57,320 nucleotides of DNA from assembly GCA_050184295.1 (NCBI GenBank), contig JBFXAM010000013.1, positions 1-57,320 on the forward strand. The letters are read 5' to 3'. The notes beneath the pieces were generated by a model, which made no database searches, had not been told where the DNA came from, and was given only the letters and a program-made list of their open reading frames with translations. The translations under genes were made by a program, and so were the position numbers. Shown here piece after piece: positions 15,919 through 22,938 of the stretch. The stretch is from JBFXAM01 sp050184295 (GTDB lineage: Bacteria; Planctomycetota; Phycisphaerae; UBA1845; Fen-1342). Positions within the stretch are counted from its first letter, which is position 1, and each line of letters begins with the position of its first letter.

Positions 15919-17093
15919 GCACTGCGCCGCGGATCACGTTCGGCGTCATTGTGCTGAACGGTGAGCCGTTCACGCGCTACTGCCTCCGCAGCATCTACCC
16001 GTTTGCCCACGAGATCATCGTCGTCGAGGGCGCCGCGCCGGCCGCCACGGGAATCGCGACCGCCGACGGACACTCGACCGACGCGACGCTCGCGGTGCTG
16101 CGCGAGTTTCAGCGAACGGAGGATCCGCAGCAGAAGCTCACGATCGTGACAGCGGAAGACGAAGGTCTGCCCGACGGGTTCTGGCCTGGCGAGAAGCACC
16201 AGCAAAGCCAGGCCTATGCCCGTCGCGCGACCGGCGACTTTCTCTGGCAGGTCGACATCGACGAGTTCTATCGCGACGCGGACCTGCGCGATGTGTGCGG
16301 ACTGCTCGCGCGCGATCCGTCGATCGACGCCATCTCGTTCCTCCAGCGCACCTTCTGGGGCGATCTTGAAACCGTCGTCGACGGGTGGTACCTGCGGCAG
16401 GGTGCGGCGCACTGCCACCGCATCTTCCGCTGGGGCCCGGGCTATGAATACGTGACGCACCGCCCGCCGACCATTGTCGCTCCGGACGGCCGCGAGGCGC
16501 GCGAAGGCCGTTGGATCACGGGCCATGACCTCGCGGCCGCAGGCGTCTGGATGTATCACCTGTCGCTGCTCTTCCCGCGCCAGGTGCACGAGAAGTGCCG
16601 GTACTACGGGAAGGCGCGCTGGGCGCGACGGGCGGGCGCGAGCGCCTGGGCCAGCGACTGCTACGACCGCCTGGGTCGCCCGTTTCGCGTGCACAACTGC
16701 CCCGAGATGCCCTCGTGGCTCGAACGCTACGAGGGCCCGTTGCCCGAGGCCGCGATCGCGCTCTGGCACGACGCGCTGGCGGGCCGGCTCGGAGAGTCGT
16801 TGCGCTCCATGGACGACGTTCGGACGCTGCTGCGCTCGCCCACGTATCGTCTCGGCCGCGCGCTGCTCCGCACCGTCGTGCCGCTCGTCCGCCGGCGCAA
16901 CGAGCCGCTGCGGACGTGGCTCGCACGCGCCGCGGGCCTCGTCCGCGACCGCCGACGGCGGGCGCCGCTCGAACTGCAAGCGGGTTCCGTGTCGCCGGGT
17001 GGCGCGCTCGGCCGCGCCCGGTGCGCGCCCCTGCGCGAAGCGCCTCCCCCCTCCGGCGCCCGCGAGCCCGTACCGCTCGGAACCCCGCAATGA
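15915..17093 (+). CDS. GT2-like glycosyltransferase (392 aa)
   Basis: The N-terminal strand ITFGVIVLNGEPFTRYCLRSIYPFAHEIIVVEGA is GT-A-like. A DGHSTDATLAVLREF segment matches the second conserved strand, and WQVDIDEFY (about 112) carries the DXD-type metal site. Later residues include HRIFRWGPGYEYVTHRPPT and a YHLSLLFP strand, a layout seen in glycosyltransferases of flagellar and surface-glycan loci. The C-terminal ~70 residues are Arg/Ala-rich without a visible domain. It overlaps both neighbours by 4 nt (ATGA), so it is surely co-translated with them. Donor and linkage are unknown. Confidence 0.78.
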   Translation: MSTAPRITFGVIVLNGEPFTRYCLRSIYPFAHEIIVVEGAAPAATGIATADGHSTDATLAVLREFQRTEDPQQKLTIVTAEDEGLPDGFWPGEKHQQSQAYARRATGDFLWQVDIDEFYRDADLRDVCGLLARDPSIDAISFLQRTFWGDLETVVDGWYLRQGAAHCHRIFRWGPGYEYVTHRPPTIVAPDGREAREGRWITGHDLAAAGVWMYHLSLLFPRQVHEKCRYYGKARWARRAGASAWASDCYDRLGRPFRVHNCPEMPSWLERYEGPLPEAAIALWHDALAGRLGESLRSMDDVRTLLRSPTYRLGRALLRTVVPLVRRRNEPLRTWLARAAGLVRDRRRRAPLELQAGSVSPGGALGRARCAPLREAPPPSGAREPVPLGTPQ

Positions 17094-18463
17094 GAGTCGT
17101 ACACCTGAGCACGTCCGAAGCCGGCGGCGGCGCCGCACGCGCGGCCCAGCGGCTCCATCGCGGCTTGCTCGAAGCCGGCGTCGACTCCTCGATGCTGGTC
17201 GCCGAGCGCAGCAGCCGCGATCCGCGCGTCGTCGCGCTCAACGATCCCGCCGGTCGCCGCACCCGCCGCAGCGGTTCCGCGCTGCCGCCTCCGTCGATCG
17301 AGCTTCGCCGCGCGTTGTCGCATCGGCCTGCCGACGGAGACTTCTTCAGCGAGGACCGCAGCGCGTTCGGCCCCGCGTTGCGCGCCGCGCTGCCGGCCGC
17401 CGACGTGGTTCATCTCCATTGGGTCGCGCGGCTGCTCGATTACGAGGCATTCTTCGGCGACGCGGCCACATCGACGCCGATCGTGTGGACGCTGCACGAC
17501 ATGAACCCGTTCACCGGCGGATGCCACTATTCGTGGAGCTGCGAGCGATTCCACGACGCGTGCGGCGCGTGCCCGCAGCTCGCGTCGCGCGACCCCGACG
17601 ACCTCTCGCGCACGATCCATGCGCGCAAGGCCGCCGCCTTCGCGCGCGCCGCCACACGCCGACTGCACGTCGTCACGCCCAGCCGCTGGCTCGCTTCCGA
17701 AGCGGGCCGCAGCCGCCTGATGCGCGACCTGCCGATCGCATCCATCCCCAACGGCGTCGACACCGATGCGTTCGCGCCGCGTGACCGCGTGTTCGCGCGC
17801 ACCACGCTGGGCCTGCCGCCGAACGCATTCGTCGTTCTGCTCGTCGCGTACTGGACGAGCGCGCGGTTCAAGGGGCTACACCTGGTGCCGGAACTGCTCG
17901 GCCGGGTGCGCGACATGCCGAACTTGTTCGTGCTCGCCGTCGGTCGCTCGCCCGCACCGCTGGCACTGCCGGTCCCACACCGGCAGGTGCAGCCGGTCGA
18001 CGACGATCGGCTGCTGTCGCTCTTTTACAGCGCTGCGGACGTGTACCTCCTGCCGTCGCTCCAGGACAACTTTCCCAACACCGTCCTCGAAGCGCACGCC
18101 TGCGGAACACCCGTCGCCGCGTTCGCGTCCGGCGGCGTGCCCGAGCTCGTCCTGCCCGGCGTCACCGGCGCCCTCGCACCCGTCGGCGACGTCGCGGCGC
18201 TGGGCGCGGCGATCCGGTCGCTGCATGCCGACACTGCGCTGCGCACGCGGCTCGGCGCGCAGGCCCGCCGCATCGTGCTGGAGCACTACACGCTGGCGCA
18301 CGCGGCGCGGCGATATGCCGAACTGTATCAATCTCTCGCGACGCGTGCGGCGCCGCGCATCGGCGCGGCGCCCGAGCGTGCTGCGGCGGAAGCGGGACGT
18401 GCCGCGGCGAGCCGCCTGTCTCAAGGGGTTGTCAGCACGACGGCGACCGCGAACCCGTCGTAG
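17090..18463 (+). CDS. GT4-family (GT-B fold) glycosyltransferase
   Basis: A 457-residue GT-B enzyme and the last gene of the glycan run. The start MRVVHLSTSEAGGGAARAAQRLHRGL is a typical Glyco_transf_4 N-terminal lobe with its glycine-rich acceptor loop, followed by DVVHLHWV and WTLHDMNPFTGGCHY, a WcaC-like feature. The C-terminal lobe shows SIPNGVDTDAF, RFKGLHLVPEL, and the donor-site segment DNFPNTVLEAHACGTPVAAFASGGVPELV with the EX7E-type Glu pair. The ATG overlaps the upstream stop (ATGA). Its 3' end overlaps the convergent O-methyltransferase by 43 nt, which leaves no room for a terminator between them. Confidence 0.9.
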   Translation: MRVVHLSTSEAGGGAARAAQRLHRGLLEAGVDSSMLVAERSSRDPRVVALNDPAGRRTRRSGSALPPPSIELRRALSHRPADGDFFSEDRSAFGPALRAALPAADVVHLHWVARLLDYEAFFGDAATSTPIVWTLHDMNPFTGGCHYSWSCERFHDACGACPQLASRDPDDLSRTIHARKAAAFARAATRRLHVVTPSRWLASEAGRSRLMRDLPIASIPNGVDTDAFAPRDRVFARTTLGLPPNAFVVLLVAYWTSARFKGLHLVPELLGRVRDMPNLFVLAVGRSPAPLALPVPHRQVQPVDDDRLLSLFYSAADVYLLPSLQDNFPNTVLEAHACGTPVAAFASGGVPELVLPGVTGALAPVGDVAALGAAIRSLHADTALRTRLGAQARRIVLEHYTLAHAARRYAELYQSLATRAAPRIGAAPERAAAEAGRAAASRLSQGVVSTTATANPS

Positions 18464-19095
18464 CCCTTCGCACCCACGGTCTGAATCGCCGTCGCGCTAA
18501 CCCGCCGTTCCGCGGCCAGGAGCTCCAGCACGCGCCGCGTCCCCTGCACGGACGCGTCGGTGCTGGCGGCGTCGACCACTTCGCCGTCGCGCACCACGTT
18601 GTCCACGACGATCAGCGACCCGACGCGCGCGAGCCGCAGCGCCCACGTGACATACTCCGCGTTCCGCGGTTTGTCCGCGTCGACGAACACGAGGTCGAAG
18701 GGGCCGGCGCCGGCGGAAGCGATCTTCGGCAGCTCGTCGAGCGCCGGCCCGATTCGCACCTCGACGCGCTCCGACACGCCGGCGTGCGCCAGGTTCTCGC
18801 GCGCGACGTGCGCGTGCCGCGCGTCGAGCTCCAGCGTGATGAGCCGGCCGTCCGCGGGCAGCGCGCGGGCCAGCCAGATCGCGCTGTAGCCGCCGAGCGT
18901 GCCGACCTCCAGTATCCGCCGCGCGCCGACCGCCCGCGCCAGAATGTGCAGCAGCTTGCCCTGCGTCGGCGACACTTGGATCGCCGGCAGCCCGGCCCGC
19001 GCGCTCGCCGCCAGCACGTGCTCCAGCACCGTGTCCGTCGCGCCAAGCGTCTGCGACAGGTACTCGTCAACCGCGGACCACGTTTCGTGCATCAT
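18421..19095 (-). CDS. SAM-dependent O-methyltransferase (family 3, COMT/CCoAOMT-like)
   Basis: A 224-residue protein of the O-methyltransferase family 3 type. Motif I is RILEVGTLGGYSAIWLARAL (about 60-79), with LITLELDARHAHVARENL next and the Asp-metal motif FDLVFVDADKPRNAEYVTWAL after it. The family acts on catechol-type or other small hydroxylated substrates using Mg2+. The ATG at 19095 is preceded by GAGGG on the minus strand; an upstream open stretch to 19341 looks non-coding. It is convergent with the end of the glycan run and probably not part of it. Confidence 0.88.
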   Translation of the reverse strand: MMHETWSAVDEYLSQTLGATDTVLEHVLAASARAGLPAIQVSPTQGKLLHILARAVGARRILEVGTLGGYSAIWLARALPADGRLITLELDARHAHVARENLAHAGVSERVEVRIGPALDELPKIASAGAGPFDLVFVDADKPRNAEYVTWALRLARVGSLIVVDNVVRDGEVVDAASTDASVQGTRRVLELLAAERRVSATAIQTVGAKGYDGFAVAVVLTTP

Positions 19096-19219
19096 CTGTG
19101 TGCCCTCATCGACCGCACCGGCGCCGCGCGGGTTCGCCGGCGGTCGCGCCGTTCCGCGGCCCGCCCTACGCGCGGATCGCCGCGCACGGGCGTGTTGCCG
19201 CCGGGCGACGCGCCGTCCA

Positions 19220-19729
19220 TTACGAGTGCTCGCCGCACACCGGCCCCGCCGCGCGGATGTGCAGTTCGAACGCCGCGTCGAGCTCCGCGCGCCGCCGCCG
19301 CCAGATGTCGCGCATCGCCCACTCGTCACGGACGTGCGCATAACCCGGCGACACGATCGCCGCCGCGCGCTCGATCCTCACGAGCACCACGCACGCGACC
19401 GGATACTCTGCCTGCTCCTCGGCGAACACGCGCGCGGTCGCCTGCCGGAACACGTCGTCGTCCGCGTGCAGCGTCGCGACGCCCAGAAACCGGTACCCAC
19501 GCCGCGACGTCTGCTCGACCACGTTCAGTTCGATCCACGGCTGCTGCGCGAGATTGGCGCGCGTCCCCGGCGATGCGATGTCGAGAAAAAAAATGTGCTC
19601 GTCGTCCCAGACACGCACCGTGCCCTTCGGCGACAGATTCGGCCGACCGTCCGGGCACACCGTCGCCGCGAACACCAGCCGCGCCGCCGCGATCGCCGCG
19701 CGCATGTCACCGTCCAGGCACACCGCCAT
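19220..19729 (-). CDS. Pyridoxamine 5'-phosphate oxidase-like FMN-binding protein
   Basis: A 169-residue split-barrel protein. Visible features are FAATVCPDGRPNLSPKGTVRVWDDEHIFFLD, the typical PNPOx-like flavin-binding strand pair with an NLSPKG loop, followed by RANLAQQPWIELNV and a GYRFLGVATLHADDD strand. This group often contains uncharacterised FMN or F420 reductases rather than true PdxH. The ATG at 19729 has GGAGGG at 19735-19740 on the minus strand; an earlier in-frame start at 19750 is less likely. Its physiological substrate is unknown. Confidence 0.82.
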   Translation of the reverse strand: MAVCLDGDMRAAIAAARLVFAATVCPDGRPNLSPKGTVRVWDDEHIFFLDIASPGTRANLAQQPWIELNVVEQTSRRGYRFLGVATLHADDDVFRQATARVFAEEQAEYPVACVVLVRIERAAAIVSPGYAHVRDEWAMRDIWRRRRAELDAAFELHIRAAGPVCGEHS

Positions 19730-19780
19730 CACCGCCCTCCGCGCATCCACCGATCGGCGCGCGCCGCGCAGCGCAGCATC

Positions 19781-19805
19781 AAAAAAGCCGCCGCGCTCGC
19801 GCGGC
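19781..19805 (-). terminator. Rho-independent terminator downstream of the SMR exporter gene
   Basis: On the minus strand a perfect 7-bp stem (GCCGCGC / GCGCGGC, two-nt loop) is followed by GG-free spacing and six T residues. It sits between the exporter gene ending at 19922 and the PNPOx-like gene starting at 19729, so it should end the exporter transcript. Confidence 0.75.
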
Positions 19806-19824
19806 CCGGCGCTGACGGCGCTAA

Positions 19825-19920
19825 ATCGTAATCCATAAATGCGGAGTGCACCGTTGAGCCGCGCGCTTCAGCCCGCGCGGATGTTTGTGACGCTGTGCGC
19901 CGCGGAACCCAGAATAGCGA
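19825..19920 (+). repeat. Dispersed ~96-bp repeat, copy A
   Basis: About 96 bp, closely similar to 52239-52334 and to the reverse complement of 39491-39588. The core contains a CCGCGCG / CGCGCGG stem. It lies directly downstream of the minus-strand exporter gene, whose stop begins 2 nt beyond the repeat. Confidence 0.8.
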
Positions 19921-19921
19921 C

Positions 19922-20254
19922 TTAGGGCGCTCGCGCCGGCGTCGCACTGAACTTCAACCCCACGATCGACACGACGAGCAGTGTCAGGAACACTGCCCGC
20001 GCCGGGGTCGCGGGCTCCTTTAGCAGCATGACGCCCAGCACCGCCGTGCCCGCAGCGCCGATCCCGACCCATACCGCGTACGCCGTCCCGATCGGAATCG
20101 TTCGCGCCGCGACGGCGAGCAGGTACATGCTCGCGACGATCGCGCCGCCGGTGAGCACGCTCGGCCACAGCCTGGAAAACCCTTCCGTATACTTCAATCC
20201 GATTGCCCAACCGATCTCGAGCAGCCCGGCCAACACGAGAATCGCCCACGCCAT
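19922..20254 (-). CDS. sugE: Small multidrug resistance-family exporter, Gdx/SugE type
   Basis: A 110-residue four-helix inner-membrane protein of the SMR family. The conserved membrane Glu, needed for proton-coupled export, is E13 in the first helix (AGLLEIGWAIGLKYTEGFSR). The GLKYTEGF segment and IPIGTAYAVWVGIGAAGTAVLG in helix 3 match the Gdx/SugE subgroup, whose characterised members export guanidinium, rather than EmrE-like drug exporters. The ATG at 20254 was chosen because the upstream extension is Arg-rich and non-membranous. A terminator and a dispersed repeat follow it. No guanidine riboswitch could be recognised in the short region upstream. Confidence 0.88.
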   Translation of the reverse strand: MAWAILVLAGLLEIGWAIGLKYTEGFSRLWPSVLTGGAIVASMYLLAVAARTIPIGTAYAVWVGIGAAGTAVLGVMLLKEPATPARAVFLTLLVVSIVGLKFSATPARAP

Positions 20255-20337
20255 GGCGCCGCTCCCGCCGTTTGAGCGCAAGAGAAAGGCGCGCCCGCTC
20301 GCTCCGGCGCGCCATTCAGATCGCATCACGAGTAGAT

Positions 20338-20898
20338 TCAGGCTGGCAGTTCGAAGATCGTCTGCGTCTTCACGATGGTGCGCTCCTGCGGAAACGCATG
20401 GAACGCGTGCACGTGAAACTCGCGATCGCGGGCCTCGACGTCGACGTACGAAAACGGCGCCAGCTCGCCGCTCTCGGCCCATTGGTCATACGCATGGAAC
20501 CAGCCGCGCTTCACCGCGTGCCGTACGAGATCATGGTGCACCGACTTGTACAGCGGCTCGTCCATGGTCTCCACCTGGCTGCTCACCAGGTATTGCCAGC
20601 CGTCCGGAATCCGCCGCTCGTGGTCGCGCTCGCCCTTCAGGCGAAAGCGCGTCAGCACGCCGCGGCTCGGCAGCACGTCCGTGTCCGCCGCGATGAGCTC
20701 GGTCAGGGTTTTTGAACCCTGACTAATCGTGACGGCGTGGCTGAGCCCCAGCACCCAGATCTCGGCCTGGTACTTGCCCTGCGCGACGCGGTAGTCGCCA
20801 TAGTGCCGGAACAGCTCCGGATGGAGCGGCCGGTCGAACAGGAACAAGTGCAGGTCCAAGGACGGTTGTGTCGCCGGCGTAAGTTCAATCTTGCTCAC
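20338..20898 (-). CDS. Conserved hypothetical protein, probably DUF2617-like
   Basis: A 186-residue soluble protein with the look of the DUF2617 family, a small family of unknown function. Features seen are LFDRPLHPELFRHYGDYRVAQGKYQAEIWVLGLSHAVTI at the N-terminus, an LTRFRLKGERDHE strand, and a C-terminal HVHAFHAFPQERTIVKTQTIFEL strand. It has no signal peptide and no recognisable catalytic signature. The GTG start at 20898 follows a long GAGGTAGGTAGG ribosome-binding stretch. A TATAAT sequence lies about 50 nt upstream. Assignment to DUF2617 is from memory and should be treated as tentative. Confidence 0.7.
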   Translation of the reverse strand: MSKIELTPATQPSLDLHLFLFDRPLHPELFRHYGDYRVAQGKYQAEIWVLGLSHAVTISQGSKTLTELIAADTDVLPSRGVLTRFRLKGERDHERRIPDGWQYLVSSQVETMDEPLYKSVHHDLVRHAVKRGWFHAYDQWAESGELAPFSYVDVEARDREFHVHAFHAFPQERTIVKTQTIFELPA

Positions 20899-20946
20899 GG
20901 GTGCCTACCTACCTCAAGCTTCCGCGGGTGACCGACAAAACGTCAA

Positions 20947-20952
20947 ATTATA
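20947..20952 (-). promoter_or_regulatory. Probable -10 element for the DUF2617-like gene
   Basis: The minus strand reads TATAAT here, within an AT-rich stretch unusual for this genome. It would give a leader of about 40 nt to the GTG at 20898. No good -35 is seen at 17-18 nt. Confidence 0.4.
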
Positions 20953-21083
20953 ACCTGCAACCGCAAAAAAAGCACATAAATCCGCCGAATGAAGCAGAGT
21001 GCCAGTGATTCTCGGACTGTAGGCAGACGGATTTACGTCCACAACACGAGTCTTATCGGCAAATGCGCTCGCGGATGAGCACC

Positions 21084-21422
21084 CTACTTCCCGCGACACG
21101 CCGCGCAGGGGCACAGCGCTCGGAGCGCCGCGAAGTCGTAGATCCCCGTGTCGTGCCCGTCAGCCCACGTAACCCGCAGCGCGTAGTGACCCACGAGCTC
21201 CGCGCTGACTGCGGTTGCCTGATCCACCATCCTGGCCGGCGTCGGAATCACGTGCAGCGGGTTCCTTGCGCGGGCCTCACGCTCGTGACGACATGTGGCA
21301 CACGGGCACTGCTGTCGCAGATAAGCAACGGGGTATACGCTCTCGTGACCGTCCGCCCAGCGCACGCGAAGCTGGCGGCTGCGTTCGAGGTGAAGCTCAA
21401 CCGGCCGCCACCGCGCCTCCAT
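21084..21422 (-). CDS. DUF971 (GBBH-like N-terminal domain) protein
   Basis: A 112-residue protein made only of the DUF971 domain, the Zn-binding N-terminal domain of gamma-butyrobetaine hydroxylases, often found alone beside iron-sulfur cluster or Mrp-type genes. Two Cys pairs are visible: CPCATCRHE near residue 38 and CPCAACRG at the end, together with paired VRWADGHES and VTWADGHDT strands. The ATG at 21422 is preceded by AAAGG on the minus strand; the codon before it is a TTG. It lies downstream of accA in the same direction with a 76-nt gap. Biochemical role is unknown. Confidence 0.85.
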   Translation of the reverse strand: MEARWRPVELHLERSRQLRVRWADGHESVYPVAYLRQQCPCATCRHEREARARNPLHVIPTPARMVDQATAVSAELVGHYALRVTWADGHDTGIYDFAALRALCPCAACRGK

Positions 21423-21498
21423 CAACCCATCGCCTTTACGTCACGCGACTCGCGCGCGGTGCGATAGACCGCGACCGGGCGGCCCCGGATACCCGCGA

Positions 21499-22599
21499 TC
21501 AGCCGCGCAGCAAAGCCTCGGCTGCCTCGCGGGCGGCCGATTCCGCGCGGCGAGTTCGCGCTCGGGCGGGCTTTGCGGGTGGTCTCGGCGGGCATTCTCC
21601 GCCGGTGACAAACGCCGATCCGAGCCGCCGGAGCCGCTCGTAGCGTCGTCGCAGCAGCACGTCCGGCTTGACCCGCGCCAGATCACGCAACGCGCCGCCG
21701 ATCCACGCTTCCAGATTGGCCGCCGCCGCCTGCGGGTCGCGGTGCGCCCCGCCGAGCGGCTCCTCAATGATCACATCGATCAGGTCGAGTCGCTTCAGCT
21801 CGCGCGGGCCGAGTCGCAGCGCCGCGGCCGCCTTGGGCGCGTGTTCACCCGACTTCCAGAGGATCGCGGCACAGCCTTCCGGACTGATCACGGAATAATA
21901 CGCGTGCTCCATCACTGCAACCTGGTCGGCGACGCCGATTCCCAGCGCCCCGCCGCTCCCGCCTTCGCCGATGACGGCGGCGACGATCGGCGTGCCAAGG
22001 CGCGAGATTTCCATCAGGTTGACCGCGATCGCGCTGGCGATGCCGCGCTCTTCGGCCTCGACGCCGGGATAGGCGCCGGGAGTGTCGATCAGGCACACGA
22101 TCGGAACGCGGAACTTCGCCGCCATCTTCATCAGTCGCAGGGCTTTACGGTAACCCTCGGGATGGGCGCAACCGAAGTTGCACTCGATCTTTTCGCGCGT
22201 GTCCTTGCCCTTGTGGTGGCCGACAAGAAGCACCTTCTGGCCGGCGACACGCGCGAATCCGCAGACCAGGGCCCGGTCGTCGCCATGGAGACGATCGCCG
22301 TGCAACTCGCAGAAGTCTTTCGCGATGAGCCGAATGTAGTCCCGCAGGAGCGGGCGGCGCGGATGGCGCGCGACGACGACATTCTCCCACGGCGTGAGGC
22401 TGGCGTAGGCCTGGCGGAGCGCGTTGGAAAGCTGCTCGCGGATGCTCTTGATGATCTGCGAACTGTCGCGACCGGACTCGTTTTGGCTCGCTTCGAGCCG
22501 CTGAATCTCGGCCTCCATCTTCGCGATGGGCTTCTCAAACTCGAGCAGATACGATAGGCCACTGCCGCTCGCGCTCGGGGACGCGGGCTGTGCGCTCAT
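21499..22599 (-). CDS. accA: Acetyl-CoA carboxylase carboxyltransferase subunit alpha
   Basis: The alpha subunit works with AccD to transfer the carboxyl group from biotin to acetyl-CoA, the first step of fatty-acid synthesis. Landmarks include LEFEKPIAKMEAEI at the N-terminus, RPLLRDYIRLIAKDFCELHGDRL, GHHKGKDTREKIECNFGCAHPEGYRKALRLMK and the oxyanion-hole region GEGGSGGALGIGVADQVAVMEHAYYSVISPEGCAAILWK. At 366 aa it is longer than E. coli AccA (319 aa) because of an Arg/Ala-rich C-terminal tail. The ATG at 22599 was preferred over 22674, which falls inside a likely -10 sequence. AccD is not in the window. Confidence 0.95.
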   Translation of the reverse strand: MSAQPASPSASGSGLSYLLEFEKPIAKMEAEIQRLEASQNESGRDSSQIIKSIREQLSNALRQAYASLTPWENVVVARHPRRPLLRDYIRLIAKDFCELHGDRLHGDDRALVCGFARVAGQKVLLVGHHKGKDTREKIECNFGCAHPEGYRKALRLMKMAAKFRVPIVCLIDTPGAYPGVEAEERGIASAIAVNLMEISRLGTPIVAAVIGEGGSGGALGIGVADQVAVMEHAYYSVISPEGCAAILWKSGEHAPKAAAALRLGPRELKRLDLIDVIIEEPLGGAHRDPQAAAANLEAWIGGALRDLARVKPDVLLRRRYERLRRLGSAFVTGGECPPRPPAKPARARTRRAESAAREAAEALLRG

Positions 22600-22672
22600 A
22601 CTGCTCTCCCGGAGTGTCGTTTCCGCACGCGGGAGCTTCCACTCTCCCGCCGGACGGAACATAAACTCGGAC

Positions 22673-22701
22673 ATTTAATCGGGCTTACGGTTGCATGGCA
22701 A
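22673..22701 (-). promoter_or_regulatory. Probable sigma-70-type promoter of accA
   Basis: TTGCCA (22696-22701) and TTAAAT (22673-22678) are separated by 17 nt on the minus strand. The start point would fall near 22666, giving a leader of roughly 65 nt before the chosen ATG at 22599. Confidence 0.5.
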
Positions 22702-22925
22702 GGATAAAGTTTTTCCGGGGCGACTTTCCCCTGCGCCCGGCGAATTCGAAGCTCGGCTGCGGCGATACTAAGGACAGCATTTGCAATAGGTTATGATCGA
22801 ATAAGGATCGGCGATTGACCGGCTCCATTTTTATTTTCCGGACGTTGTTCCAGCCGATTCCCAGACCGACCCGGCGCGCTGCACGTTCCGTGGATTCGCG
22901 CCCACGCAGCTCGCGGCCTCCCGTT
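22702..22925. other. Divergent intergenic region between accA and purL
   Basis: Together with the flanking promoter elements this 339-nt gap is less GC-rich than its surroundings. It contains a TTATGATCGAATAAGG stretch near 22790. No RNA gene or riboswitch could be recognised. Confidence 0.4.
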
Positions 22926-22931
22926 TAATAT
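22926..22931 (+). promoter_or_regulatory. Possible -10 element placing purL on a leaderless transcript
   Basis: TAATAT ends 7 nt before the ATG at 22939, and no Shine-Dalgarno sequence lies between. If used, transcription would begin at or next to the start codon. No convincing -35 is seen. Confidence 0.3.
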
Positions 22932-22938
22932 CCCCTCC

